A stretch of DNA of 64,000 nt from Westerdykella aurantiaca (Eukaryota > Ascomycota > Dothideomycetes > Pleosporales > Sporormiaceae). Positions within the stretch are counted from its first letter, which is position 1, and each line of letters starts with the position of its first letter. Shown here piece by piece: positions 1 through 9,878 of the stretch. The notes below the pieces were generated by a model that was not told the DNA's origin, made no database searches, and saw only the letters and a list, made by a program, of their open reading frames with translations. A program made the position numbers and the translations under genes. Where the stretch lies: contig JASJFJ010000002.1 of assembly GCA_030412805.1 (NCBI GenBank), forward strand, positions 2,976,001 to 3,040,000, written 5' to 3'.

Positions 1-1373
1 ACCTTGTCTACGAAACCAACGTTGCTTCTTGCCGAATTTGGGATGCTTTAGGCTTCAAGCGTATCGGCCGTGTCAAAGGCGCGGGGAATCTGCGCTCCCA
101 TCCCGGCGAACTGGTTGACGCTATCATCTACGGACGAGAACTCGGCCAGGAGGAAGACTTCGTATCCGAGGAGCGCTTCGATAAGATACGATTCTACCTA
201 AAGACTGGGAAATACCCCAATGGCGCAGATCGCGCGGAGAAGTCCCGCCTCCGCAGCGCCTCGGTGCATTATAAGCTCATTCCAGCGCAGGGAGAGGAGC
301 CGGAGAAGCTGATGCTGAAGGGGAAAGAAGTGATTTCTGATACGCAGGGCCAGTATGAAATTGCGAGGCAAGTACATCAAGACGGACACGGAGGGATCAA
401 CAAAACCACCGCCACGATCAACGAACGGTACCACTGGGTGCGGATCAAAGAGACGGTCAGCCAGGTCATTCGTAATTGTCCTGAGTGCAGCGAGATGAAC
501 AAGCATCTAACAAACAGTCGCGCTGCACACTATAATTCTCCAAGATTTCGACAAGAGCAGGGACAACAGCAGCCGCAACAGCAACAACAACAGCAACAGC
601 AACCTGCTAATCAGCCTAGTCCGCCCCAAGAGAAACAACCACAACATCAAACTCCCTCCCAGATCCCACAGACGCAGGCCCCACCAAGTACATCACGGAG
701 ACCGCTACGACCCAGACCGGAATCTCCTAGCAGTCAGCTACAAATCGAGGCCGCCCAAGCGGAACAACAGCAACCGCAGTTGTATGCTTCAATGCCAATG
801 TATCATTCAGGCCCTCCGCCTCCGCATATGCCACCAACCTACGCTCCCCACCCGCATCCCCACTTCCAGCCGCATCACACCACCATGCACATGGCTATGA
901 ATATCAACAATAATAGAAATTACGACGCCGTGGACCCTGCACTGATGAACGACCCCACGCCCCTGGAAAATCTACCCCCTTCGCCTTTCCTCAGTGCTGG
1001 CCAAGCGTTACATGGGCATAACCCCGGAACGATGGATATGGGAGGACCTTCTCCCACGGACATGGGACATCCGCATTCACATCGACATCCGCATATGCAG
1101 CCCATGGCGAACATGACGGCCGCCGGCACCGCAGCAGTCATGGACGCCGGAGATGACGTGGACGCGGAGATGGCGGATTTCGAAGGCGAAGAGGCTATGC
1201 TGGGGGAGAGTGGCTCTGGAGGTACGGGTCGCACCAGGGGGAGGAGGGGTGCGGCGAACACTAGAGCGAGGCCGAGAGGAAGGGGAGTGGGAGTCAGTGT
1301 GGGAGCGGGGAGCGGGAAAGAGGAGATTAGGCGGCGGTTGGCGAGGGCGGGTGGGAGGGGGAGCGAGGTTTGA
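1..1373 (+). CDS. Spt10-like GNAT acetyltransferase with integrase-type zinc finger (5' end outside window)
   Basis: The reading frame is open from base 3 and ends with TGA at 1371-1373, giving the last 456 residues. The first ~40 residues (VASCRIWDALGFKRIGRVKG) are the end of a GNAT acetyltransferase fold. About residues 124-165 form an HHCC zinc finger of the retroviral-integrase type: H-x3-H (HQDGH, near base 375) and C-x2-C (CPEC, near 480). This GNAT plus integrase-like finger order is that of yeast Spt10, which binds histone promoters and activates histone genes. The remainder is low complexity: a Gln-rich run (566-605), His/Pro-rich stretches, an acidic patch and an Arg/Gly-rich end, as expected for a nuclear regulator. 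Family assignment is good; the role in histone transcription is inferred from yeast. The start codon and most of the catalytic domain are not in the window. Confidence 0.75.
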   Translation, partial: LVYETNVASCRIWDALGFKRIGRVKGAGNLRSHPGELVDAIIYGRELGQEEDFVSEERFDKIRFYLKTGKYPNGADRAEKSRLRSASVHYKLIPAQGEEPEKLMLKGKEVISDTQGQYEIARQVHQDGHGGINKTTATINERYHWVRIKETVSQVIRNCPECSEMNKHLTNSRAAHYNSPRFRQEQGQQQPQQQQQQQQQPANQPSPPQEKQPQHQTPSQIPQTQAPPSTSRRPLRPRPESPSSQLQIEAAQAEQQQPQLYASMPMYHSGPPPPHMPPTYAPHPHPHFQPHHTTMHMAMNINNNRNYDAVDPALMNDPTPLENLPPSPFLSAGQALHGHNPGTMDMGGPSPTDMGHPHSHRHPHMQPMANMTAAGTAAVMDAGDDVDAEMADFEGEEAMLGESGSGGTGRTRGRRGAANTRARPRGRGVGVSVGAGSGKEEIRRRLARAGGRGSEV

Positions 1374-2034
1374 ATGGTGGGTGGAGGGAGGGGAGGGGGC
1401 GCGGAATGGTTGTGTAAAAGCGCTATCTATTGCCGCAGTGATGGATAGAAGGGTGGAGCGAGGTCCTTGTGTTATCATCAAGCTCATGGTCCTGTCTATA
1501 CATAGGGGTATGTGACCTATGTAGTTTCGGTCATAAATGGTTCAATGTTGATGGGATACAGCTTCTCCCATCACGGCTCTTCCGTAGACCGCGCAACGTT
1601 ATGCCAGCGACGGAAAGCCGAACTATACTTGGACTTATGACGGTCGACCTCAACTATCGAAATCGACGAACAATCTGGGTATGCCTACCGAGTAGGTATG
1701 AGAGGATTCTATATGATCACGTGGACATAAACTCTCACACTAGGTGTCTATCTACCCAATCTTCCCGAGAGAAGACGAAATATGTAGAATGCATTTATAC
1801 GAAGGCCCCTCTTCGTATTCCAAGGGTATTATACGAGGTACAGCCCTTCCGCCCGCCCATCTGACAGGAGACGGATTTCGTGTTCACCAGTGCCCCGCCA
1901 CCGCCAATCTATCCAGCTTCAGGCACCCACGATCTATAGGCCGACGATGTCATCGCATTCTACAATATATCATAAACAGCAGGGCCTGCCATGTCCATGA
2001 TACGCTGTTGCGTATCCCCTCGAGTGTCGTGGAA
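1374..2034. other. Intergenic region between the Spt10-like gene and the HNH gene
   Basis: This holds the 3' flank of the Spt10-like gene and the upstream region of the HNH-fold gene. Open frames cross it (one is in frame with the HNH gene from 1744), but none resembles a protein I know. I see no RNA gene. Confidence 0.5.
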
Positions 2035-2981
2035 ATGGCAGACTCAGTACCAGAGGGTGAGAAGGGCAACTACGAGACGTTTCGCGAGTGTTTGAGTGAG
2101 GTGGTTTTGAAGGGGTTAGCGGCGCCTAAAGAGAAGCCGAAGAGAAGAAGAACGAAGAAGAAAGAGAAGAATTCGGGAATCGGCTCTGAGAATGGGGCAG
2201 TGGGGGCCAGAAAGGAGGAAGCGGAGCAACGAGGCAACGATGCTGAAGAGTTGGGGGAATTCATCGACGTAAGATTTTCCCCTACTGCCCGTTCAATGTA
2301 GGGTACACTCTTGTATCCACCACATACCATCCAATGTCGAGAACAACCAACTGCAAGCACTCACTGACCAACCGTAACCCATCGTAGTACCTCACGAACC
2401 TGATCTTCCCCTCCCTCCCCGCCTCCCTACGCACCCTCACCTTCTCCACCCTCCAATCCCTCCCCCCTCCAACCCAAGATGCCTACTCCCTACCCCTCTC
2501 CCTCTCCCTCGTCGAGCAGATAACATCCTCCCTCGACCCAGAGACGCAGGACAGCCTGACCTCCTACGGCCTGCTGCCCACACCAGGAGGACAAGGCCCC
2601 GACCGCGACACCCAGGACCTCACCACCCTCTTCTCCTCGCTGCTATCCTCGTACATCGAGACGTGCACGGCGCCGCCGCCGCCGTACTCCTCCACCCGCA
2701 CGGCAGAGTGCGAGTTGTGCCAGCGCGACTGGATCCCGCTGACCTACCACCATCTGATCCCCAGGGGAGTCCACGACAAGGTGCGGAAGCGGGGGTGGCA
2801 TCCCGAGGAGCGGCTGGACAGCGTCGCGTGGTTGTGCAGGGCGTGCCACAACTTCGTGCACGGGGTCGCGAGTAATGAGGAGTTGGCGAGGGAGTACTTC
2901 ACGGTGGAGAGCCTGATGGAGAGAGAGGATGTGCAGGGGTGGGTCAGGTGGGTGGGCAGAGTGAGGTGGAAGAGTCGCTGA
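2035..2981 (+). CDS. HNH-fold zinc-binding protein of unknown function
   Basis: Two exons, 2035-2268 and 2388-2981, are joined across a GTAAGA...TAG intron in phase 0; 275 residues. The first 78 residues are charged with a Lys/Arg cluster (KEKPKRRRTKKKEK), a likely nuclear localisation signal. Exon 2 begins YLTNLIFPSLP and ends with a compact HNH/treble-clef motif: CELC near 2709, the HHLIPR core near 2748, and CRACHNFVH near 2836. These supply the usual CxxC, HH and CxxCH ligands. The C-terminal ~40 residues (ASNEELAREYFTVESLM and the Trp-rich end) look like a conserved clamp helix. HNH folds are usually nucleases or DNA/RNA binders, but I know of no function for this fungal family. The ATG at 2035 was chosen over the in-frame start at 1744 because the sequence between does not look coding. 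Confidence 0.75.
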
Positions 2982-3435
2982 GGGGAGAGGAGGGAAAAAG
3001 GCAACCGAATGAAGATGCACACATCATTGATTCTCATTATTACGCTCCCACTGCATGCCTTCCACCAGGAACCGCAAACTCGCCGTCTCAAAACCAAAGC
3101 TGCTCCCGCATAACAAACCGCATCAAACAGAAAAGGAGAAGAGCCCAGCATATATCATAACCGTATATATGCATTACTCACTTGGAAAACCCCAGCACCT
3201 CCATGCAGATAGAAAAATCCAAAAAAGCCAGCTGCCAAACTTATACGCTACATGAAAATCCCGCTCTTGCCCAGTGTTAGTTAAATAGCTCGCTCATTCA
3301 TTAATGCCCAGGGCACCAAAATCCTGGGCGGATGGAGAGGTTGAATTGATGACATGGCATGGCCTGCTACCATGTCACAAAATGCTGAAGGCGAGCGGGA
3401 CTTTTGGCAAGGCGTTCAAGACGCATACTACAGTT
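2982..3435. other. Convergent intergenic region (3' ends of HNH gene and VTS1)
   Basis: Only the 3' flanks of two converging genes lie here. Open frames are short and show no family resemblance. Confidence 0.5.
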
Positions 3436-5404
3436 CTACCGCAGCTTGCCGGTGTCTTTGGCTTCCTTGACCTGTTCGAAAACCTGCACAATCATTAGCC
3501 AACGCCGACGATACCGCGCCGGCCAACATACCTTCAGCATCTTCCTGCGTGCACCAAGAGCATTGACACCACGTTTCTCCAGACCCTCGTCATCCAGCTC
3601 AATCAGCTCTTGCCATTTCAGGTCTTTCAAATTATCGGTATATTTGTGGAGGCGGAGACTCCGAAGCCAGCTTGGGATGTCTTGAAGGAGGGAGGGGTCG
3701 GTTGGGTCCTCTGGAGGCTTGGAGCTTCCGCGGCGGCCACGGGGAGAGCGCCCACGGTTGATTTCGGAATGGTCGGAAATGTAGCCAGGGTGACCGTCAA
3801 GTCCAATGCCGAACTGGGCGAGGTTGAGGCCAGCAAGACCGTTGTTGACGAGAGGAGAGGAACCGTAGTCCGCAGCCAAGAAACCATTATTCTGAGGGGA
3901 CGCAAAGCTGAGTGCACCCATAGCTCCAGCCTGCATGGCGATACCCGGGGAGTTCGGACGGGAGCGTCGTCCATGGATAGCGGCCAACTGTTGGGACTGC
4001 AGCGCAGCGGCCTGTTGGGGTGTCAACACCTGACCAAGTTCATTGGTCATGAGGAAGTTGGCATTGGGGATTCCAGGACCGAGGAGGCCGGGGGACAGTG
4101 GAGCATTTCCAGCTCCCTGACCCTCTGAAGAGCGAGCGCGGCGGTACTTGCGGGCGTCGTCCAAGGTGATCCTGTTGTTTACGGTAGACAAGGCGGCCAA
4201 CTTCATAGCTGTAGCATTAGCAACCATGTCTGCTTGAGTGGCAGCGGCCTGAGTGTTAAAGTTTGATACCATGGGGGTGCTCAACTGCGACGCCCAGCTT
4301 CCGCCTGGTGCGTACGAAGGCGACAGCAAGGGCATGTTACCGAGATTCTGCGGGGCGTTCAGGGTGGTGCTCTGGAGATTTCCAGTCTCATCGTTGGAAA
4401 GCGGCAGGCGGGGGGAGCGAAGCCCTGCAGACGGAGGGGGCTGAGTGAACTGGCCCATGGGTTGGTGTTGACCGGACGACTTGGGTCGCTGCTGGCCCTC
4501 GCCCCAGGGCGACGCAGGGGGTTGGTTATCCTTGCGGTTGTTCTCCTCAGCAGGGGCGGAAATGGTGGGAGCGGCCAGGGAGGAGCGATCTCCCACAGTG
4601 CTGTTACGGTTCGAGGCAGGAGCAACGCCAACGATGTCGGTGAACTCGGCCTTTTGCTTCGCGATGGCGGCAGCGGCGTCGGGGAACATGCGGTGGATGG
4701 TTGAGGTATCGAGGCCGGAGTTGCGCTTCGCGCCAGGCGACGGCGGGGGGCGGCCGAGGGCGATGGAGTTGCGATCTCCCGTGCTCAGCTTGCTCATGGC
4801 GTCGCTCAATTTCTGGGTCATGGGATCTGGTGATGTTAGGCCATGGGGAACGACTGTGTGGTTAGCCACACTGACCTTTCTCTCCGAAGTTGGCGGGGGA
4901 CAGGACCCCGGACATGGGCAGGTTCTTGGACATCTGCTGCAGGACCTGGATGAAGAACCTAATCTGCACCTGGGTGGTCTGCTGGAGCAGGGCGTAGAGA
5001 GCGGCGGTCCTCTCGGCCTCGCTGAGGACGCGGAACCACTGCTCGATGGCGCTCAATTCGTCCTTGAAATCCTGGTCGAGCGTGGCCGTGGCCATTTCCT
5101 CGAGGGTATTTTCGTACTGGTCGATGTCTGCGAGCCATTGCTGTGCGGCCCTTTCCATCTCGTCGGGATTGCCCGAGTTTGTGTTGTTGCGTCCGAAATA
5201 GACCTCCGAGGCCGGGCGGATGCCACGGTTGGCCAGGGGGGAGGAAAAGCCCCCCATATCAGCCGAAGCGCGGAGGTGGTGACCGCCGGCGATGGTGTTG
5301 CGGGTGTTTGGGGGGCGGAGGGAGCTGGAGCCCTCTGGGGTGCTGTTGCGGTTCGCAGCAATGTGGTTGGAGGACATGGCTACGAGATGGGACCCAATGT
5401 TCAC
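3436..5404 (-). CDS. VTS1: Vts1/Smaug-type SAM-domain RNA-binding post-transcriptional regulator
   Basis: Exons on the minus strand are 4876-5404, 3532-4826 and 3436-3483; 623 residues. The SAM domain (LLQDIPSWLRSLRLHKYTDNLKDL... through GARRKMLK) occupies about residues 550-608 and carries the basic surface that in Vts1/Smaug binds hairpin Smaug recognition elements, recruiting deadenylation. A second conserved helical block (about residues 80-165, from EMERAAQQWLADIDQYE) is typical of fungal Vts1. The centre is low-complexity Ser/Pro/Asn/Gln. The introns are 49 and 48 nt. The 48-nt intron has no in-frame stop and lies just after the SAM core, so its retention would insert 16 residues. The start at 5404 gives MNIGSHLVAM; an in-frame ATG at 5377 is an alternative. 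A long, purine-rich upstream region suggests a long 5' leader. Confidence 0.9.
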
Positions 5405-6562
5405 GGGGGGAGTGGTCGAGGGGGTGGATTATGCTGAAGCCTGGTTAGCGCCAGGGTCTCAACCATCATACGATTCCACGCTTCGGTCCTGGGCAAGGAG
5501 CTGGAGAGGAGATACGCACAGGTAGTGTAGTAAGGGTCTATGTGGTTGTCTTTATCGAGATCTCCTGCAGTTCCTGCTGGCCTCAAAGGAGCTCGACTTG
5601 CGATTGCGAATCGTCTGCGCCGGTCCGGATACACAGCGCGAGCACCGACGCACGGAGCGGGCTGGCAGAAGGAATAAGAAGAGGTCGGTAAATACCAAAG
5701 TTACAACGAACAGAAAGGCGGAGAGGGCGGAAGGGGGGGAGAGGGGAGAGGGGGAGAGAAGAGGAAAATTGGGAGCGAAGGTGGTGCTCGATGTGGAGGC
5801 GAGAGGGGGTGAAGGAGAGAGATTGGGGTGAGTGAGAAAGAGGCACCAGATGGCAGATGGCAGACGGTTGTGAGGGCACGGAGCACAACCGAAGCCCTGC
5901 CCACCAACCAGCCAGTCGTAACTGCGCCTGGCCAATTCAGCTGGCGCCTCCGCCGTTTCGAGACAGCCACCCGAGAATGGAGAATGCGGCTTGGGAATGT
6001 GGGAGTCTGGGAGAACTCCTGGGACTGGACGGCTCCTTTCACTTCAGCAATTGGTGGTGGACGCAATGGTGCGGAGCGACGCCGTGTTGTTGATATATCC
6101 TTCTCTCTCCACTACTGGAATGGAGGGCTGATGCTGACGACGACAAATGTCCTGATGGCAAGGAACGCTGCTTCCGAAGCACTCTGTGTAGCGCATTGTA
6201 TGACTATCGGCAAAAGAGATTCCTATCAGACGTTTGAGGGCGTCCTTTTTATAGAGCTGCTGCCGCATGTCCACATTGTTGGGTGATCCTTCATTGAAAC
6301 CGTTCGGCTCCTCTTACCCTACCATCCTCCGACCTTCCAGAAGTGAGGGCTGATATAATCACACGTGTGGGTGTTTCTTCTCCAGTGTATACAGTATCCT
6401 CATCACTGTAGCCCTTGATATGTCTCGGGTTGTCTTTCCCTACTTCACTAGCTTCCGATCTCTACATCTATCCCATCACTCTGAGAAGGTCGAAACCAAC
6501 CCCACATCTGAATATCAATGTCCACCTCATACATCCCCCCATACACTCTTCCAATCCTCACC
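5405..6562. other. VTS1 upstream region and COG5 3' flank
   Basis: This interval of about 1.16 kb lies between the 3' end of COG5 and the start of VTS1, both transcribed leftwards. Bases ~5690-5830 are almost purely A/G on the plus strand, that is a C/T-rich tract on the VTS1 sense strand, as often seen in fungal core promoters and leaders. Open frames on both strands are compositional and match nothing I recognise. Confidence 0.5.
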
Positions 6563-7906
6563 TCACCTCACCTGTCCAATCACCGCCCCAACCATAACCG
6601 CCGCCTCCCTCTCCCATCCCCCAACAGCTACCCCCTTCCCCCTTCCCCCAGGGACCTGCGACCCCCGATTCACACACTCCCGAATCGCCTCCCTCACCCT
6701 CTCCTTGTTCGACCTCAACGTCCTCGCAGACACCCCTCCCCTCTGCATGATCTCCTGCACTTTGGGGGAGAGTGCCGACGCCAACGAGCGCCAAAAGTAG
6801 GATGGGAGCGAGGAGGTGTCGAGCGAGTTCAATAGGCGCTGCAGAAAATTCGAATACGTCGATGCTGACTTCGCCGATGCGGGTGACGAGGAGAGAATGG
6901 GATGCGCGGGCGGCTTCACGGATTCCAGCAGCGACTCGAGAGCCACAATGTTCTGGCATCTGGCCGAAACCTCCAGCAGCGTCCGATCCAGCGACGGCAA
7001 CGTAGCCAAGGCCCGTGCCAGTGACGCCAACGACGACTTCAAGGCCGTCTGTAGATAGTCTTCCAGCGCATCCAGCAGCAGGCTGGGTCGGAACGCTTCC
7101 AGCGTCGTGATCCCCTTGGTAGGCGACAACAAGTACAGCGTCAACAGTGCCGACGTCGTCCTCGCCCTCGTCTCCTCCGTCTGTGCAAACGTAGAGGCCG
7201 AAGACTGGCCCCCAGACGTCAAAAGCGAGGACATGGAGAACTCCCTCACCACCTGCTGTGCCCGCGACGCTATACTCCTCTCCACCGGATTCACCAGCTC
7301 GCTCCTCAACGTATTCACCACGTTGATCTTGTCCAGCCCCTCTCCTTCTTGTCCGGGGCCAGACGCAGCGAATATCTGCCGGAGAGCGAGCAGCGTGTCC
7401 GCCGACCTCACCATTGCCCTGTGGTCCTCCTTCTTTGCACCCCCCACGCCTCCAATTTCCGACATGCGGACTTCGAGCTGCCGCCCCAGCATCAGACATC
7501 TCGCCACGGCTCGACCCAGCTTCACGGTCTGGACGAGCCGTTCTGCGGTCAGACGGACCTGCTCGGCAGTCTCATACCGCTCAATGACTTCCTTTTCGAG
7601 TGCCTTGTACGACTCGGTCAAGCTGGCCACTTGCGATTCGACCTGTTGGAGGATCCGGGCGCTGGATTCGGCCTGCGAGCTTGTGTGCTGAAGGAGCGGG
7701 AGGGCGGATTTGGTAGTGAGGGTGTCAATGTGCGTGTCTATCTCCTGGACATCGAAGAGAACTCGGGAGAGCGGGGTGGAGAGGTCGAGTGGTGTGTCAG
7801 AGGGGTTGTTGGTTGCGAGCACGAGCGTGTTGGCGAAGGAGGTTGCAGAGAAGCCGGGGTCCAGGAAGGCCTCGTAGTCGATGTACGAGGGCTCGGATTC
7901 GGCCAT
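6563..7906 (-). CDS. COG5: Conserved oligomeric Golgi complex subunit 5
   Basis: A single exon of 447 residues. The N-terminus (YIDYEAFLDPGFSATSFAN, then NNPSDTPLDLSTPLSRVLFD and VQEIDTHIDTLTTKSALPLL) is the signature of fungal Cog5, followed by a long coiled-coil (LTESYKALEKEVIERYETAEQVR) that packs with Cog7/6/8 in lobe B of the COG complex. COG tethers retrograde vesicles at the Golgi and keeps glycosyltransferases in place. The protein is about the length expected for the short fungal form and half that of animal Cog5. It starts 238 bp from the divergent ureidoglycolate lyase gene. The start at 7906 gives MAESEPSYIDYE, matching the conserved beginning. Confidence 0.9.
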   Translation of the reverse strand: MAESEPSYIDYEAFLDPGFSATSFANTLVLATNNPSDTPLDLSTPLSRVLFDVQEIDTHIDTLTTKSALPLLQHTSSQAESSARILQQVESQVASLTESYKALEKEVIERYETAEQVRLTAERLVQTVKLGRAVARCLMLGRQLEVRMSEIGGVGGAKKEDHRAMVRSADTLLALRQIFAASGPGQEGEGLDKINVVNTLRSELVNPVERSIASRAQQVVREFSMSSLLTSGGQSSASTFAQTEETRARTTSALLTLYLLSPTKGITTLEAFRPSLLLDALEDYLQTALKSSLASLARALATLPSLDRTLLEVSARCQNIVALESLLESVKPPAHPILSSSPASAKSASTYSNFLQRLLNSLDTSSLPSYFWRSLASALSPKVQEIMQRGGVSARTLRSNKERVREAIRECVNRGSQVPGGRGKGVAVGGWEREAAVMVGAVIGQVR

Positions 7907-8144
7907 TGCTGTCTGAATTGCTTCGCTGGAGTGCTGTACTGTTAGAGAACGAAAAGTCGTGGAGGTGTGAAGCTTCCTCTGAGCTTAGGTTTGGTGCCTG
8001 ACAGCAAGAGCCATCCACAAGAAGCCTAGCTCCGTTTACAGCCGCGGGGAATCTATGAAGGAATCCCCGCTTGCACCTCCGACTCCGCAGCAACAACGAC
8101 AATAACATCACCACCCTAGGAGCCCTCTGCTCCCCACGCTCAAA
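7907..8144. promoter_or_regulatory. Divergent promoter between COG5 and the ureidoglycolate lyase gene
   Basis: These 238 bp must hold the promoters of both genes. An inverted pair GCGGGGA (8044-8050) / TCCCCGC (8064-8070) contains two copies of GCGGGG, which fits the CreA consensus SYGGRG. I found no HGATAR site of the AreA/GATA type in either orientation, although a purine-catabolic gene might be expected to have one. Confidence 0.4.
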
Positions 8145-9143
8145 ATGCCGCCCTCCATCCCCGCCCCTTCAATCCGCGTCCCCATTGAACTCCTCACCCA
8201 ATCCTCCTTCTCCCAATTCGGCACCGTAATCCAGAACCCTGCCCACGCAGCTCACTCCTCCACCACCTCCCCCCAAGATGCTCCCAGAACCGAATCCGCA
8301 AACCAAGGCACCGCACTCAAATTCCTCGACGTCACCCTCCCCACAGACCTCTACCACCTGGCCCCGAGCCGCAAACCCGCCCGCCCCGTCATGAACATGT
8401 TCGTCTGCGCGCCGCGCGACCTGCGACCCCACGAACCCAGCTCCAGCATGCCGAGCAGCTGGGGCGACATCGACCTGGACGACGAAGACGACGACGACGA
8501 CGACAACGCCGCCAGCCTCTCCCTGCGAGGCGGCAGCAAGCGCCGCGAGCTCTTCGACGTGCACATCCTCGAGCGCCACCCCTTCACGACGCAGACCTTC
8601 ATCCCCATGGGCCTGGGCCAGACCGACAAGCACACGCAGTACCTCGTCATCGTCGCGCCCACGCTGCCCGCTTCCCGCTCGCACAGGGACCTGCGGCCGC
8701 CTCCGTACCCGATCCCTTCGGCGCCGCGGAGGAAGCGCTCGCTCAGGGACATCTTCGCGCGTGCCCGGCCCTCGCCTTACACGAACTCCACCTCTCCGCC
8801 TTCGTCCTCGCGTGCTTCTCTACAGCACCTCCACCCGAGCCAGCGGCCCAAAGGCCCCGGGCTGCCCGACCTCCGCAACGTCCGCGCATTCATAGCGAAC
8901 GGCACGCAAGCCGTGACGTACGGGGCGGGGACGTGGCACGCGCCGATGGTGGTGATCGGGGACCGGCCCATTGACTTCGTGGTTGTGCAGTTCGCGAACG
9001 GGGTCGGCCCGGAGGACTGCCAGGAGGTGGTGTTGGAGAAGGGGGAAGGGAGGGAGGAAGGGGTTGTTGTATGTGTGGATAGGGACGGTGGGGGCAGGGT
9101 TGTGGTGAAGGCGGGGCCAGGGAGCGTGAAGGCGAAGCTGTGA
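8145..9143 (+). CDS. DAL3: Ureidoglycolate lyase (allantoin degradation)
   Basis: A single exon of 332 residues. The conserved blocks of ureidoglycolate lyase (EC 4.3.2.3, releasing glyoxylate and urea) are present: PIELLTQSSFSQFGTVIQNP, FDVHILERHPFTTQTFIPMG, the YLVIVAP strand, and near the C-terminus VRAFIANGTQAVTYGAGTWHAPM with the active-site GTWH, then DFVVVQFANG. The cupin-like fold is interrupted by extra sequence: an Asp run (about residues 106-118) and a basic/Ser/Pro-rich insert between about residues 180 and 245. These explain why it is longer than the roughly 200 residues of yeast Dal3. The neighbours are not allantoin-pathway genes, so it is not clustered here. The gene symbol is by homology to yeast. 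Confidence 0.85.
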   Translation: MPPSIPAPSIRVPIELLTQSSFSQFGTVIQNPAHAAHSSTTSPQDAPRTESANQGTALKFLDVTLPTDLYHLAPSRKPARPVMNMFVCAPRDLRPHEPSSSMPSSWGDIDLDDEDDDDDDNAASLSLRGGSKRRELFDVHILERHPFTTQTFIPMGLGQTDKHTQYLVIVAPTLPASRSHRDLRPPPYPIPSAPRRKRSLRDIFARARPSPYTNSTSPPSSSRASLQHLHPSQRPKGPGLPDLRNVRAFIANGTQAVTYGAGTWHAPMVVIGDRPIDFVVVQFANGVGPEDCQEVVLEKGEGREEGVVVCVDRDGGGRVVVKAGPGSVKAKL

Positions 9144-9878
9144 GTGGGTGTGGGCGTGTGGTGGGTTGATATATCCTTGACTGTTGCTTGTGGGAAGCTA
9201 CGAGACGGTCTCACTGTTCGACTATATTGTCTAATATATGCATCTGTTTTCATATGAACATTCGTTGCTCCCTGTCCAATGCCTGAATTCGCCTCACAAG
9301 CCAACAGGAAATTTGGGCTAGCAATGTCAGACTACCGCTCCAAAACATTCATAACCTACTGCAATCGGACATGTCGAACACTCCTGTAGTAATCGTACTT
9401 GGATTTCCTTCCTCGACATCAAACCCATGCTCCCTCTTGCCATCCAGTGCACAGCCAATCCACAGAGAAAAAGCAGCACAAATCACAGCCAGAATCAAAG
9501 CTGTTGCACACAAAACACAAAATCTCACCTGCAGAAACACGCAAAACCTGTAGATAGGGAAAAACACAAATGGTACATTTGCATGCTAAACACCAACCAT
9601 TCCACAAATACAAGGCCTAACCCAATCTACATGAGCCAGGATGAGAGATAGCCGTTAACTTTAGAACAAAACAAGGGGATTTCTGTCCCTCCAAGGATCC
9701 TTTCGTCATCATCCGCTCGCCCAAAAAAAAAGTTTGCAAACTTTTCTTCATTCTGCTTCCCACTCCTTCCGTCCCCAAATACTCGTACGTCGCTGTCTGT
9801 ATATTGAGGCGCTCAATTCATCCCCTGGTCTGCATCCCCAGTACCGATGATCTTGTCAAGCTCGCGATCGCAAAGCAT
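9144..9878. other. Convergent intergenic region (lyase / aconitase 3' ends)
   Basis: These 735 bp separate two converging genes and are more A/T-rich than the flanking coding sequence, with several A-runs near 9450-9740. I see no gene. Confidence 0.5.
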
